Positions 1 to 5,187 of a stretch of DNA of 6,728 nt are shown here, in pieces. Below the pieces are notes generated by a model that worked only from the letters and a program-made list of their open reading frames with translations, searched no databases and had not been told where the DNA came from. The position numbers and the translations under genes are program-made. Every line of letters begins with the position of its first letter. Within the stretch, counting starts at the first letter, position 1. This DNA comes from UBA11858 sp964589145. Lineage in GTDB: Bacteria; Chloroflexota; Anaerolineae; Anaerolineales; UBA11858. The stretch spans positions 1-6,728 of the forward strand of contig CAZPSL010000047.1 in the NCBI GenBank assembly GCA_964589145.1, read 5' to 3'.

Positions 1-117
1 CTGAAAAAGAAAATGCCCGGTTCCACCGGCGACCAACTCGACTCCCTGCTAAAAGGCGGTGGAAACCCTGCTGACCTGCTCGGCAGTCTGGGCGGCATGT
101 TCGGCGGCAAAAAGTAG
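1..117 (+). CDS. C-terminal tail of an unidentified protein (5' end outside window)
   Basis: Frame 1 is open from the first base to a TAG at 115-117 and gives 38 residues, so only the C-terminus is visible. The tail starts lysine-rich (LKKKMPGSTGD) and becomes glycine- and leucine-rich, ending GGMFGGKK. Such flexible Gly/Lys ends occur in many unrelated families, and I cannot name this one. The stop lies 4 bases from the stop of the convergent minus-strand HAD gene, a tight tail-to-tail arrangement that fits two real genes. No terminator can be seen between them. The reading frame is probably real, but with so few residues it is not certain. Confidence 0.55.
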   Translation: MKKKMPGSTGDQLDSLLKGGGNPADLLGSLGGMFGGKK

Positions 118-121
118 CCCG

Positions 122-1321
122 CTACCCGTTGACAATCCGCCCGTAAGCCTGACGGATGTGCATCCGGTCGTGGCGGGCACTGAACGAGGCCAAGTCCCGC
201 AGGGTGACGGGGCCAAGCACAGCGTGCTGCGCCGGTCGCTGCCAGTCATGATCGGAGAGGGCGGCAAGCAGCGACAGCGTCTGCTTGCGGGCGGCAAGAA
301 AGTCCCGCAGGGCGGTGGGGCCATCCTGGGAGCGGTAATCCCGCTCCTCCGCCCAGGGATCGGGGTCGGCCTCCAGGAGCCGAGGATTTTCTTCGGCGAG
401 GATTTTCCGGAAGCGCGGCAGCGTGATCTCCCGCTCGACATCCCGAAGATGGCAGACGATTTCGGTCAGGTTCCACTCACCGGAGACGGCGGGGCGGGAC
501 CAGGTTTCGGGCGGGATGCCGGTGGTGAGGGTATCCCAAGCCGCGGGGATGCCGCGCAAGGTGATGCGGATCGCACCAGAAGACTGGCAATCGGGGAGCA
601 GCGTATCTTCGGGGACAGAATCCAGCCAGGGGAGCAGGTCATCCAGTTCTCCGGATGCAGTCGGAGCAGGGAAGCCCTCCGGGTAGGGCTGTCCGTTGGC
701 AATCCAGAAAGTCGCCAGCCCCAATTGGGATGCACCGCGAATATCGTGGTCAGGGTCGTTCCCCACCATCAGAATTGGGCCATCCGGCCAGCCGATCTGT
801 CCCAGCAACTCTGCGAAGAAGGCCGAATCAGGTTTAGCGAAATGAAATCGGTCGTAAGATGGGACGATGGCGAAGTTGTGCTGCTCAACTGGCAGTCCTG
901 CCCAGGCAAGCCGGTGGCGAATGGCAATTTTTGGAAAAAGCGGATTGGTGGCGATGACAACGCGCCAGCCGCGGCGCTCGATTTCGGCTATCAGCGCCGG
1001 AACTTGTGGACGCGGCGCGGTGACATCCTGAAGCGCAGGGTACACTTCGGCGTAAAAGCGGTCAATTTCCGGGCGGATCTGTGTCTCGCTCAGCCCAAGG
1101 GCGGGGTAAAAATGCGGGTCGAAGGCTGCCTTGAGCGTGCGGTCAATCTGCGTGTTTTTGAACATCTCCTCGGTGGCGGCCAGCATCACCGGAGCGAGTT
1201 TGCTGGGGTTCAGATAATCCCGCAAGTGGAATGCCAGCATTTTGAGGTACGCGGGAACAAACGTGTCCATCTCGTTGTCCAGCAGGGTGTTGTCGAGGTC
1301 AAACAGCAGTGTGAGCGTCAT
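122..1321 (-). CDS. HAD-family hydrolase fused to a DinB-like domain
   Basis: This 399-residue protein appears to join two domains. Residues 1-215 are a HAD-type phosphatase. Motif I is DLDNT (nucleophile D8, acid/base D10), motif II has T125 in VVIATNP, the motif III lysine is K163 in FAKPD, and motif IV is GNDPDHD (D189, D193). All catalytic positions are present, and an all-helical insert at about 16-95 would be the cap. Residues 245-399 look like a DinB/YfiT-type four-helix domain, with GEWNLTEIVCHLRD followed by HDRMH near the end. H291, H384 and H388 would form the usual metal-binding triad. The substrate cannot be read from sequence; small phosphorylated metabolites are typical for HAD enzymes, and DinB-like domains often act in thiol- or metal-dependent reactions. 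The start is supported by an AAGGA about 6 bases before the ATG. The gene lies downstream of the cysteine-rich gene, separated by a terminator-like hairpin. Confidence 0.88.
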   Translation of the reverse strand: MTLTLLFDLDNTLLDNEMDTFVPAYLKMLAFHLRDYLNPSKLAPVMLAATEEMFKNTQIDRTLKAAFDPHFYPALGLSETQIRPEIDRFYAEVYPALQDVTAPRPQVPALIAEIERRGWRVVIATNPLFPKIAIRHRLAWAGLPVEQHNFAIVPSYDRFHFAKPDSAFFAELLGQIGWPDGPILMVGNDPDHDIRGASQLGLATFWIANGQPYPEGFPAPTASGELDDLLPWLDSVPEDTLLPDCQSSGAIRITLRGIPAAWDTLTTGIPPETWSRPAVSGEWNLTEIVCHLRDVEREITLPRFRKILAEENPRLLEADPDPWAEERDYRSQDGPTALRDFLAARKQTLSLLAALSDHDWQRPAQHAVLGPVTLRDLASFSARHDRMHIRQAYGRIVNG

Positions 1322-1335
1322 GGCATGTCCTTCTG

Positions 1336-1365
1336 AAAAAGCAAACGAGCGTGCTGGGCACGCTC
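1336..1365 (-). terminator. Terminator-like hairpin after the cysteine-rich gene
   Basis: GAGCGTGC (1347-1354) and GCACGCTC (1358-1365) form a perfect 8 bp stem with a 3-base loop. On the minus strand the stem is followed by GTTTGC and then five T (1340-1336). It overlaps the TGA of the cysteine-rich gene (1364-1366) and lies just before the ribosome-binding site of the HAD gene. It could end the efp transcript or only attenuate read-through into the HAD gene. The T-run is interrupted by GC, so efficiency is uncertain. Confidence 0.55.
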
Positions 1366-1693
1366 ATTTGGTGATAAAAACGTCCGGCAGGGCATGGCAT
1401 TCCCCGCAGCCAATGTAGGGGTCATCTACGCGGCGGCTGGACTTTTTGCAATAGGCATGCACCCGCACTTCGGGCTTGCCCACCCAAAACGGACGGACAA
1501 CTTCGGCAGACAGGACCATGTGCCCGCAGCCGTTGGCCCGCAAAATCTCCGGCACGGGGCAGGTTTCACACAGCGCGGGCTGCCAGGGCTGCGGCGGATC
1601 GCCTTTCATCAGCAGACGGCATTCCTCGTGATCGCGTCCGCGGTGGTAATCGCCATAGAAATAACGGCATTCGATGCCAGCGGGGGTTTGCAT
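1364..1693 (-). CDS. Small cysteine-rich protein, probably metal- or Fe-S-binding
   Basis: This is a 109-residue protein I cannot assign to a named family. It has eight cysteines: C9, C25, C42, C45, C56, C82, C96 and C99. Two pairs are CxxC (CETC and CGEC, the latter followed by H100), and several other histidines are present. There is no signal peptide or membrane segment, so a cytoplasmic protein binding zinc or an iron-sulfur cluster is the simplest inference. It lies 64 bases downstream of efp on the same strand and probably shares its transcript. The ATG at 1693 has no clear Shine-Dalgarno sequence (upstream is ACACCGACCTC), so the start is less certain. C9 lies close to this start and is in a conserved-looking context (ECRYFYGDYHRGRDHEEC), which argues against a much later start. 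The function is unknown. Confidence 0.72.
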   Translation of the reverse strand: MQTPAGIECRYFYGDYHRGRDHEECRLLMKGDPPQPWQPALCETCPVPEILRANGCGHMVLSAEVVRPFWVGKPEVRVHAYCKKSSRRVDDPYIGCGECHALPDVFITK

Positions 1694-1716
1694 GAGGTCG
1701 GTGTTTCAGTGTGCCG

Positions 1717-1745
1717 GTGTCACGTAACACTTGATCCCGTGACAC
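1717..1745 (-). repeat. Inverted repeat in the spacer after efp
   Basis: GTGTCACG at 1717-1724 is the exact reverse complement of CGTGACAC at 1738-1745, an 8 bp stem with a 13-base loop, 12 bases past the efp stop. A second, overlapping pairing is possible on the minus strand between TCAGTGT and ACACTGA (about 1742-1748 and 1705-1711), which would exclude the first. No T-run follows, so it is not a standard terminator. It may stabilise the efp mRNA end or reduce expression of the next gene. Confidence 0.45.
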
Positions 1746-1757
1746 TGACAAACCGCG

Positions 1758-2315
1758 TCACACCCGCGTAACGTATTTGCCGTCGCGGGTATCCACACGG
1801 ATCACGTCACCGACATTGACGAAGGCAGGCACATCCACTTCGAGGCCGGTTTCAGTGACGACCTTCTTGGTGACGCCGGTGGCGGTGTCGCCGCGCACGG
1901 AGGCTTCGGCCTTGACAACTTCCACGTCAATGGTGGTGGGCAAATCAATATCAATCGGCTCGCCTTCGTAGAAGGTCAGTTTGACTTCCAGGTTCTCCTT
2001 GAGGTATTTGGCGGTATCCCCCAAAACATCCGCGGGCAAGGCGGGCTGTTCGTAGGTATCCAGATCCATGAAATGGTAGAAATCCCCGTCGTTGTAGAGG
2101 TACTGCACGTTGTGATGGTCGAGGCGGATATCCTGAACGCGGTCGCCGGAGTTGAAGGTCATTTCCAGGTTCGCGCCGGTACGCAGGTTACGGGTTTTGA
2201 CCCGAATGGTGGCTTTGCCCCGGCCCGGCTTGTGATGGGAATATTCCAGCACTTTCCAGATATTGCCATCGTGTTCGAAGGTAACACCCTTCCGCAGGTT
2301 GTTTACATCTATCAT
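1758..2315 (-). CDS. efp: Translation elongation factor P
   Basis: EF-P binds ribosomes stalled on polyproline stretches, between the P and E sites, and promotes peptide bond formation. The 185-residue length is normal. The N-terminal KOW-like domain (1-65) carries the tip loop HHKPGRGKA. It is followed by an OB domain (about 67-128, with YLYNDGDFYHFMDLDTYEQ) and the C-terminal domain with the EF-P signature region (about 138-185, RGDTATGVTKKVVTETGLEVDVP...VDTRDGKY). The residue at the modified tip position is R32, not lysine, so the EpmA lysine pathway would not apply. An arginine tip is known in Thermus (no modification known to me) and in Pseudomonas-type EF-P (rhamnosylated by EarP). The start is firm: AAGGA lies 7 bases before the ATG. 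The gene has its own promoter about 100 bases upstream, and its leader contains a strong palindrome. Confidence 0.97.
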   Translation of the reverse strand: MIDVNNLRKGVTFEHDGNIWKVLEYSHHKPGRGKATIRVKTRNLRTGANLEMTFNSGDRVQDIRLDHHNVQYLYNDGDFYHFMDLDTYEQPALPADVLGDTAKYLKENLEVKLTFYEGEPIDIDLPTTIDVEVVKAEASVRGDTATGVTKKVVTETGLEVDVPAFVNVGDVIRVDTRDGKYVTRV

Positions 2316-2358
2316 TTTTTGATCCTTGTTTAGAAAATTTCGGTTGTCACCTGGTGTG

Positions 2359-2393
2359 CAAGACTGGCAGTCCTGACAGGACTGCCAGTCTTG
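2359..2393. repeat. Dispersed palindrome, copy 1 (efp leader)
   Basis: The left arm CAAGACTGGCAGTCCTG (2359-2375) and right arm CAGGACTGCCAGTCTTG (2377-2393) are exact reverse complements around a single A, giving a perfect 17 bp inverted repeat. It lies between the predicted efp transcription start (about 2410) and the efp ribosome-binding site, so it would form a strong hairpin in the efp leader RNA. It has no T-run on either side. Copies 2 and 3 lie at 2943-2975 and 3420-3454. Confidence 0.9.
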
Positions 2394-2416
2394 GCGGGTG
2401 AAACTGCCGTTTTGCG

Positions 2417-2445
2417 ATTATAGCCCAGCCATCAGAGCGTGGCAA
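2417..2445 (-). promoter_or_regulatory. Sigma-70-type promoter for efp
   Basis: On the minus strand a -35 box TTGCCA (2445-2440, 5 of 6 consensus) is followed by exactly 17 bases and a perfect -10 box TATAAT (2422-2417). Transcription would start near 2410, leaving a leader of about 95 bases before the efp ATG, with the copy 1 palindrome inside it. This is the strongest promoter match in the window. Confidence 0.75.
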
Positions 2446-2468
2446 GGGGCGTGCAATTGTGGTAAACT
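2440..2468 (+). promoter_or_regulatory. Possible promoter for the receiver gene
   Basis: TAAACT (2463-2468) preceded by TGG gives an extended -10 form. The hexamer 17 bases upstream, TGGCAA (2440-2445), matches the -35 consensus at only 3 of 6 positions. It is the same six base pairs used as the -35 of the divergent efp promoter. The predicted start would be near 2475, about 40 bases before the ATG at 2515. Confidence 0.35.
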
Positions 2469-2514
2469 ACCTGAGTATCGTTCTCGCTTAATTGCCTTAC
2501 GGGAGGCAGTGATT

Positions 2515-2916
2515 ATGGAACAGCAAGAGAAAAAAATCGTTTACGTTGAAGACGAGCAGGAGATGATCGACCTGGTCAAGTTGATCCTGTCTCGCAAGGG
2601 CTACAACGTGATCGGTGCAGCCGGAGGCCGGGAGGGATTGGACATCATCCGCAGAGAAATTCCCGACCTGGTGCTGCTCGACCTGATGATGCCCGACATC
2701 GAAGGCTGGGATGTTTACCAGCAAATCCGGGCGGACGAGGCTACCAAGCACATCCCGGTGATTGTGGTCACCGCCAAAGCCCAGAACATTGACAAGGTAC
2801 TGGGGCTGCACATCGCCAAGGTAAACGATTACATCTCCAAACCCTTCAGCCCGCAGGATCTGGTCGCCAGCGTGGAGCGCGTGCTGGCAGAAGCGGCAAC
2901 GAAGGAACAGGCATAG
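2515..2916 (+). CDS. Stand-alone response-regulator receiver (CheY/Spo0F-like)
   Basis: This 133-residue protein consists of one receiver domain with no output domain. The acidic pocket is E12/D13 (YVEDE), the phosphoacceptor is D56 in LVLLDLMMP, the switch threonine is T86 in VIVVTAK, the aromatic switch is Y106, and the conserved lysine is K109 in SKPF. All residues needed for phosphotransfer are present. The usual GADDY before the lysine reads AKVNDY. The start is at 2515, because GGGAGG lies 8 bases upstream and the receiver fold begins a few residues later; the frame is open back to a GTG at 2398, but those extra 39 residues do not look like protein. Acting alone, it would signal by protein-protein contact or relay phosphate. 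No kinase lies nearby, so its partner is unknown. It is transcribed divergently from efp. Confidence 0.92.
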   Translation: MEQQEKKIVYVEDEQEMIDLVKLILSRKGYNVIGAAGGREGLDIIRREIPDLVLLDLMMPDIEGWDVYQQIRADEATKHIPVIVVTAKAQNIDKVLGLHIAKVNDYISKPFSPQDLVASVERVLAEAATKEQA

Positions 2917-2942
2917 TAGCACATCTGTACCTCTGATGCAAA

Positions 2943-2975
2943 AAGACTGGCAGTCCTGCTAGGACTGCCAGTCTT
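2943..2975. repeat. Dispersed palindrome, copy 2 (after the receiver gene)
   Basis: AAGACTGGCAGTCCT (2943-2957) and AGGACTGCCAGTCTT (2961-2975) are exact reverse complements around GCT. It begins 26 bases after the receiver stop codon. No T-run follows on the plus strand, so it is not a standard terminator, although a 15 bp hairpin could protect the 3' end of the mRNA. Immediately after it, CTGGAAG occurs twice with an 8-base period (2981-2987, 2989-2995), followed by the similar TTGGAGC. Confidence 0.88.
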
Positions 2976-3036
2976 CAAATCTGGAAGGCTGGAAGATTGG
3001 AGCGTGCCCCGGTCTTTCGGCCTTTCAGCGTTCAGC

Positions 3037-3408
3037 ATGAAAACCGTCGCCATCCAAAATATCACCCGTCCGCTGGAACGCCCTGTGCAGGCGCGCTACT
3101 GCGACCGCTTCGCCTGCCAGTTCCGCGGGCTGATGTTCCGCCGCTCGCTGGCCCCCGACGAGGGGCTGCTGCTGGTGCAAAAGCGCGAAAACCGCACCGA
3201 ATCGGCCATCCACATGCTGTTCATGTTCATTGACCTGGCTGTGGTGTGGATCGACTCCGCCCAGCGGGTGGTGGATGTCAAGTTTGCACGCCGCTGGCGG
3301 CTGATGTACGCCCCGCAGGCCCCGGCACGCTGCGTGCTCGAACTCCCCGCCAGGCAAATCGACGCGTTCCGGGTCGGCGACCAACTGAAATTCGATGATG
3401 AAAGTTAG
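3037..3408 (+). CDS. DUF192 family protein
   Basis: This 123-residue protein spans one DUF192 (PF02643-type) domain. Family landmarks in order are RGLMFRRSL (30-38), the hydrophobic segment AIHMLFMFIDLAVVWID (57-73) with the conserved aspartates, VVDVKFA (78-84), the YAPQAPAR turn (91-98), VLELPA (100-105) and FRVGDQLKF (111-119). The biochemical function of this family is not established. Many members carry a signal peptide, but this one begins directly with the domain and looks cytoplasmic. I chose ATG 3037 because the domain starts right after it; a GTG at 3004 would add 11 residues and is the alternative. Neither start has a convincing ribosome-binding site. Its last 14 bases overlap the LysM/M23 gene (ATG 3395), suggesting translational coupling and a shared transcript. 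Confidence 0.85.
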   Translation: MKTVAIQNITRPLERPVQARYCDRFACQFRGLMFRRSLAPDEGLLLVQKRENRTESAIHMLFMFIDLAVVWIDSAQRVVDVKFARRWRLMYAPQAPARCVLELPARQIDAFRVGDQLKFDDES

Positions 3409-4837
3409 CCTCAATCCACAAGGACTGGCAGTCCTGACAGGACTGCCAGTCCTTCTCGTCCTCATCGCCCTGCTGCTCCCTCTCCGCTCCGCTCGGGCGC
3501 AGGATGCCCCCCCGGAGCCAGGCCCCGTTTACATCGTCCAGAGCGGCGACACGCTCTGGAGCATCGCCCAGCGCTTCGGCGTCTCGATGGACGCGCTCGC
3601 CCAGGCCAACGGCATCACCGACCCCAACCAGTTGCTGGTCGGGATGCGGCTGGTCATCCCCGGGCTGGAGGGCCTCTCCGGGGTGCTGACGACAACACAA
3701 ATCCCCTTCGGGGAATCGCTGGCGAGTTTGAGCAGCCGCTACCGCATCCCCTCGGCGCTGCTGATTCGCCTGAACAAGTGGACGAATCCCGAATTTGCGG
3801 CTGCCGGAGCCTCGCTGGTGATCCCCGTCCCGGAGGAGAGCGGGACTCTCCCGGATTTGCGGGGGAACCGCGCCACCCTCAAAACCGGCCAAACCCTTCT
3901 GGAACTGGCAGTCCGCCGCGGGGTCAACCCGTGGGCGCTGATGGGCGGCAACGAACTCCCCGCGGGGTGGGCAGCCCTCCCCGGCGAGACGCTTTATCTC
4001 CCCGGCGATGACTCTGGCCCCGGAGCGCTCCCCGCGGGCATCACTGCCGCCGTCGCCGACGATTTGCCCGTCATCCAGGGGCAGACCATCGCGGTCAAAC
4101 TGACCGCATCCGGCGACATCGTCCTGAACGGGGATTTCACCGGACGGACGCTGAATTTCTTTCAGGATGCGGATGGCACCTGGGTGGCGCTTCAGGGCGT
4201 GCATGTGATGCTCAACCCCGGCTATTACCCCCTGACCCTGAGCGGAACGCTGGCCGACGGCACGCCGTTTGCCTTCTCGCAGATGGTGTACGTGCAGGAC
4301 GGCAACTACCCCTACGACCCGCCGCTGGTGGTGGACTCGGAGACGGTGGATGCAGACAACACCCGCCCCGAAGATTTGCAATGGAAGGAAATCACCTCGC
4401 CGGTGACGCCGCAGCGGATGTGGAGCGGGATGTTTGCCGTGCCTGTGCCCGACTACTACGCCGACTGTTACCCCTCACGGTTCGGCAACCGCCGCTCTTA
4501 CAACGGCAGCGCCTACGAGTTCTTCCACACCGGGCTGGATTTCTGCGGGCAGACCGGCACCGACATCTACGCCGCCGCCGCCGGGGTGGTGGTTTTCGCC
4601 GAGGCCACTACCGTTCACGGCAACGCGACGGTGGTTGATCACGGCTGGGGCGTTTACACTGCCTATGCGCACCAGTCGGAAATTCTGGTGAACGTTGGCG
4701 ATCACGTCGAAAAGGGGCAATTGATCGGGCGTGTGGGCGCGACGGGGCGCGTCTCCGGGCCGCACCTGCACTGGGAGGTCATCGTCGGCGGCGTGCAGGT
4801 GGATCCGCTGCAATGGCTGGAACGGGCGTTCCCCTAA
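3395..4837 (+). CDS. Secreted LysM-domain M23 peptidase (murein endopeptidase-like)
   Basis: This 480-residue exported protein is predicted to cut peptidoglycan cross-bridges or stem peptides outside the membrane. A signal peptide covers about 1-35, with a hydrophobic core at 11-30 and a likely cut after ARA (33-35). A clear LysM repeat follows at 45-89 (YIVQSGDTLWSIAQRFGVS), with two weaker LysM-like repeats at about 99-143 and 161-203. A beta-rich domain at about 220-305 resembles the N-terminal domain of M23 peptidases. The M23 domain occupies about 375-475: HTGLD gives zinc ligands H378 and D382, H426 lies in AYAH, and GPHLHW gives H457 and H459. All catalytic residues are present, so an active enzyme is expected. 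The start is ATG 3395 or 3398; no Shine-Dalgarno is visible, and translation is probably coupled to the overlapping DUF192 gene. A dispersed palindrome lies inside the signal-peptide codons. Confidence 0.93.
   Translation: MMKVSLNPQGLAVLTGLPVLLVLIALLLPLRSARAQDAPPEPGPVYIVQSGDTLWSIAQRFGVSMDALAQANGITDPNQLLVGMRLVIPGLEGLSGVLTTTQIPFGESLASLSSRYRIPSALLIRLNKWTNPEFAAAGASLVIPVPEESGTLPDLRGNRATLKTGQTLLELAVRRGVNPWALMGGNELPAGWAALPGETLYLPGDDSGPGALPAGITAAVADDLPVIQGQTIAVKLTASGDIVLNGDFTGRTLNFFQDADGTWVALQGVHVMLNPGYYPLTLSGTLADGTPFAFSQMVYVQDGNYPYDPPLVVDSETVDADNTRPEDLQWKEITSPVTPQRMWSGMFAVPVPDYYADCYPSRFGNRRSYNGSAYEFFHTGLDFCGQTGTDIYAAAAGVVVFAEATTVHGNATVVDHGWGVYTAYAHQSEILVNVGDHVEKGQLIGRVGATGRVSGPHLHWEVIVGGVQVDPLQWLERAFP
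3420..3454. repeat. Dispersed palindrome, copy 3 (inside the M23 gene signal peptide)
   Basis: AAGGACTGGCAGTCCTG (3420-3436) and CAGGACTGCCAGTCCTT (3438-3454) are exact reverse complements around one A. Compared with copy 1, both arms carry an extra G at the mirrored position, so symmetry is preserved. In the gene frame it encodes GLAVLTGLPVL, most of the hydrophobic core of the signal peptide. Confidence 0.92.
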
Positions 4838-4849
4838 ACCGCAGGCGGA

Positions 4850-5104
4850 TCACGCCATATCGGCATCTTCCTCAAATTTTCCGCTTTTGTAATCTGCGAA
4901 AACCGATTGCGCCTCGTTCAGTTTGTCTTCGGGGACCAGGAACTCCACCTCCGCCATCGGGCCGACTCCAAGACCGTAGATGCGCGCCGCGCTCTCTTGC
5001 AGCAGTTCCACCGGAATCCCCTGGGCTTCCAACAGCCCGCGTAAAATCTCGGCTTGCAGTTCCCCCTGGACAGTAAAGGCAGTTGCCCAATTGTTCCCTT
5101 TCAT
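4850..5104 (-). CDS. Small DUF2007-like protein
   Basis: This 84-residue protein resembles the DUF2007 family (PF09413, described as putative signal-transducing, role unproven). The ferredoxin-like pattern is visible: a first strand WATAFTVQ (6-13), helix ELQAEILRGLLEAQ (15-28), GIPVELL (29-35), then strand EVEFLVPED (52-60) and a second helix LNEAQSVFADYKS (62-74). The tail is acidic. There is no signal peptide or membrane segment. The start at 5104 is chosen because AAAGGAG lies 4 bases upstream and the domain begins immediately; the frame is open to 5179, but the extra residues have no domain character. The stop lies 12 bases from the convergent M23 gene stop. Upstream on the same strand is the 6S-like RNA. 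Family assignment is likely; function unknown. Confidence 0.8.
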   Translation of the reverse strand: MKGNNWATAFTVQGELQAEILRGLLEAQGIPVELLQESAARIYGLGVGPMAEVEFLVPEDKLNEAQSVFADYKSGKFEEDADMA

Positions 5105-5187
5105 GCTGCTCCTTTCGCGTGCCGGAGCACCCTGCGGTGGTCCTTCACAGCACGCCAATCCGGTGGCAATCCGGCGCACGCTCCGTC
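5105..5187. other. Leader region between the 6S-like RNA and the DUF2007 gene
   Basis: These 83 bases hold the ribosome-binding site of the DUF2007 gene (AAAGGAG on the minus strand) and a direct repeat CAATCCGG (5156-5163 and 5167-5174, separated by TGG). I see no clear separate promoter for the DUF2007 gene, so it may depend on read-through past the RNA gene or on an unrecognised promoter. Confidence 0.4.

Noticed and set aside
59..1336. Long plus-strand open frame of 425 codons
   Set aside because: It lies antisense to the HAD/DinB gene, whose catalytic motifs are all intact. The translation shows no domain pattern; it is a shadow of GC-rich codons.
2398..2514. Upstream start (GTG 2398) for the receiver gene
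   Set aside because: The added 39 residues overlap the promoter region and lack receiver homology, whereas ATG 2515 has a GGGAGG at good spacing.
2941..2975. Copy 2 palindrome as an intrinsic terminator for the receiver gene
   Set aside because: The stem is strong, but no T-run follows on the plus strand, and the same element occurs in a leader and inside a gene, so termination is not its general role.
2359..3454. The three palindromes as a CRISPR array or an insertion-sequence remnant
   Set aside because: Spacing is irregular and contains whole genes; there are no regular spacers, cas genes, target-site duplications or transposase fragments.
3278..4381. Long minus-strand open frame of 367 codons
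   Set aside because: It lies antisense to the DUF192 and LysM/M23 genes, has His/Arg/Gln-rich composition without domains, and has no ribosome-binding site.
4838..4849. Bidirectional terminator between the convergent M23 and DUF2007 genes
   Set aside because: Only a 4 bp CCGC/GCGG stem with a 2-base loop is present and there are no T-runs.
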